From DASPJL01 sp035628645 (GTDB taxonomy: Bacteria; Bacteroidota; Bacteroidia; Cytophagales; Cyclobacteriaceae), in the NCBI GenBank assembly GCA_035628645.1, contig DASPJL010000180.1:1-43689 (forward strand): a stretch of DNA of 43,689 bases, given 5' to 3'. Shown one piece after another: positions 43,689 through 43,689 of this stretch. The notes beneath the pieces are model-generated. The model had not been told where the DNA came from. It ran no database searches and worked only from the letters and a program-made list of their open reading frames with translations. A program made the translations under genes and the position numbers. The first letter of the stretch is position 1; each line of letters begins with the position of its first letter.

Positions 43689-43689
43689 A

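Overview
The window reads as a stretch of chromosome from a Bacteroidota bacterium, most likely a Cytophagales-type marine or soil organism. The reasons are AT-rich DNA, promoters that fit the Bacteroidota pattern TTTG-N18-20-TAnnTTTG, few recognisable Shine-Dalgarno sites, a secreted protease with a type IX secretion C-terminal domain, a PorP/SprF-like outer-membrane protein, and FucP-type sugar carriers. There are no phage, plasmid, CRISPR or transposase genes. The layout is mostly chromosomal housekeeping, envelope and sensory genes with small accessory features in the intergenic spaces.

Region by region: 1-9.8 kb holds an edge-truncated lipoprotein GH3 glucosidase, a T9SS-secreted zinc protease, an M61 peptidase, an HtrA/Deg protease, a disordered small protein, a DUF4349 lipoprotein preceded by three tandem ~90-bp repeats, and a PD40 propeller protein. 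9.8-18.2 kb holds a 1000-residue FAD/4Fe-4S dehydrogenase fusion, an M48 protease, a small hydrophilic protein, an N-acetylmuramoyl-alanine amidase and a second GH3 enzyme. 18.4-24.4 kb holds two soluble multi-PAS histidine kinases in divergent orientation. 24.4-31.7 kb holds ruvC, then a tight operon (GT2 glycosyltransferase, small winged-helix-like protein, DppC-type permease, SpoIIE-type phosphatase), then a polysaccharide deacetylase, TatD nuclease and type I asparaginase. 32-34.5 kb holds tRNA-Ser(GGA), an SdhC-like membrane protein and an alkylation-repair pair (AraC-MGMT fusion plus 2OG-Fe(II) oxygenase). 34.6-43.7 kb holds a frameshifted TPR protein, a small membrane protein, two tandem FucP-type carriers, a diacylglycerol-kinase-like lipid kinase, surE, a PorP/SprF-like protein and an anti-sigma-like membrane protein at the right edge.

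Most of the function is envelope-centred: periplasmic proteolysis and quality control (M61, HtrA, M48, secreted zinc protease), cell-wall and glycan turnover (amidase, two GH3, deacetylase, GT2) and signalling (two kinases, SpoIIE phosphatase, anti-sigma-like protein). I see no unmistakable novel system. The observations most worth checking are: the 90-bp tandem repeats that copy the DUF4349 start codon into two ATG-AAA-stop mini-ORFs; a short leader ORF that sits exactly where the paralogous carrier begins translation; two convergent intergenic segments bounded by inverted GGAAG-rich arms; the permease/SpoIIE operon; and the single-base frameshift in the TPR gene.
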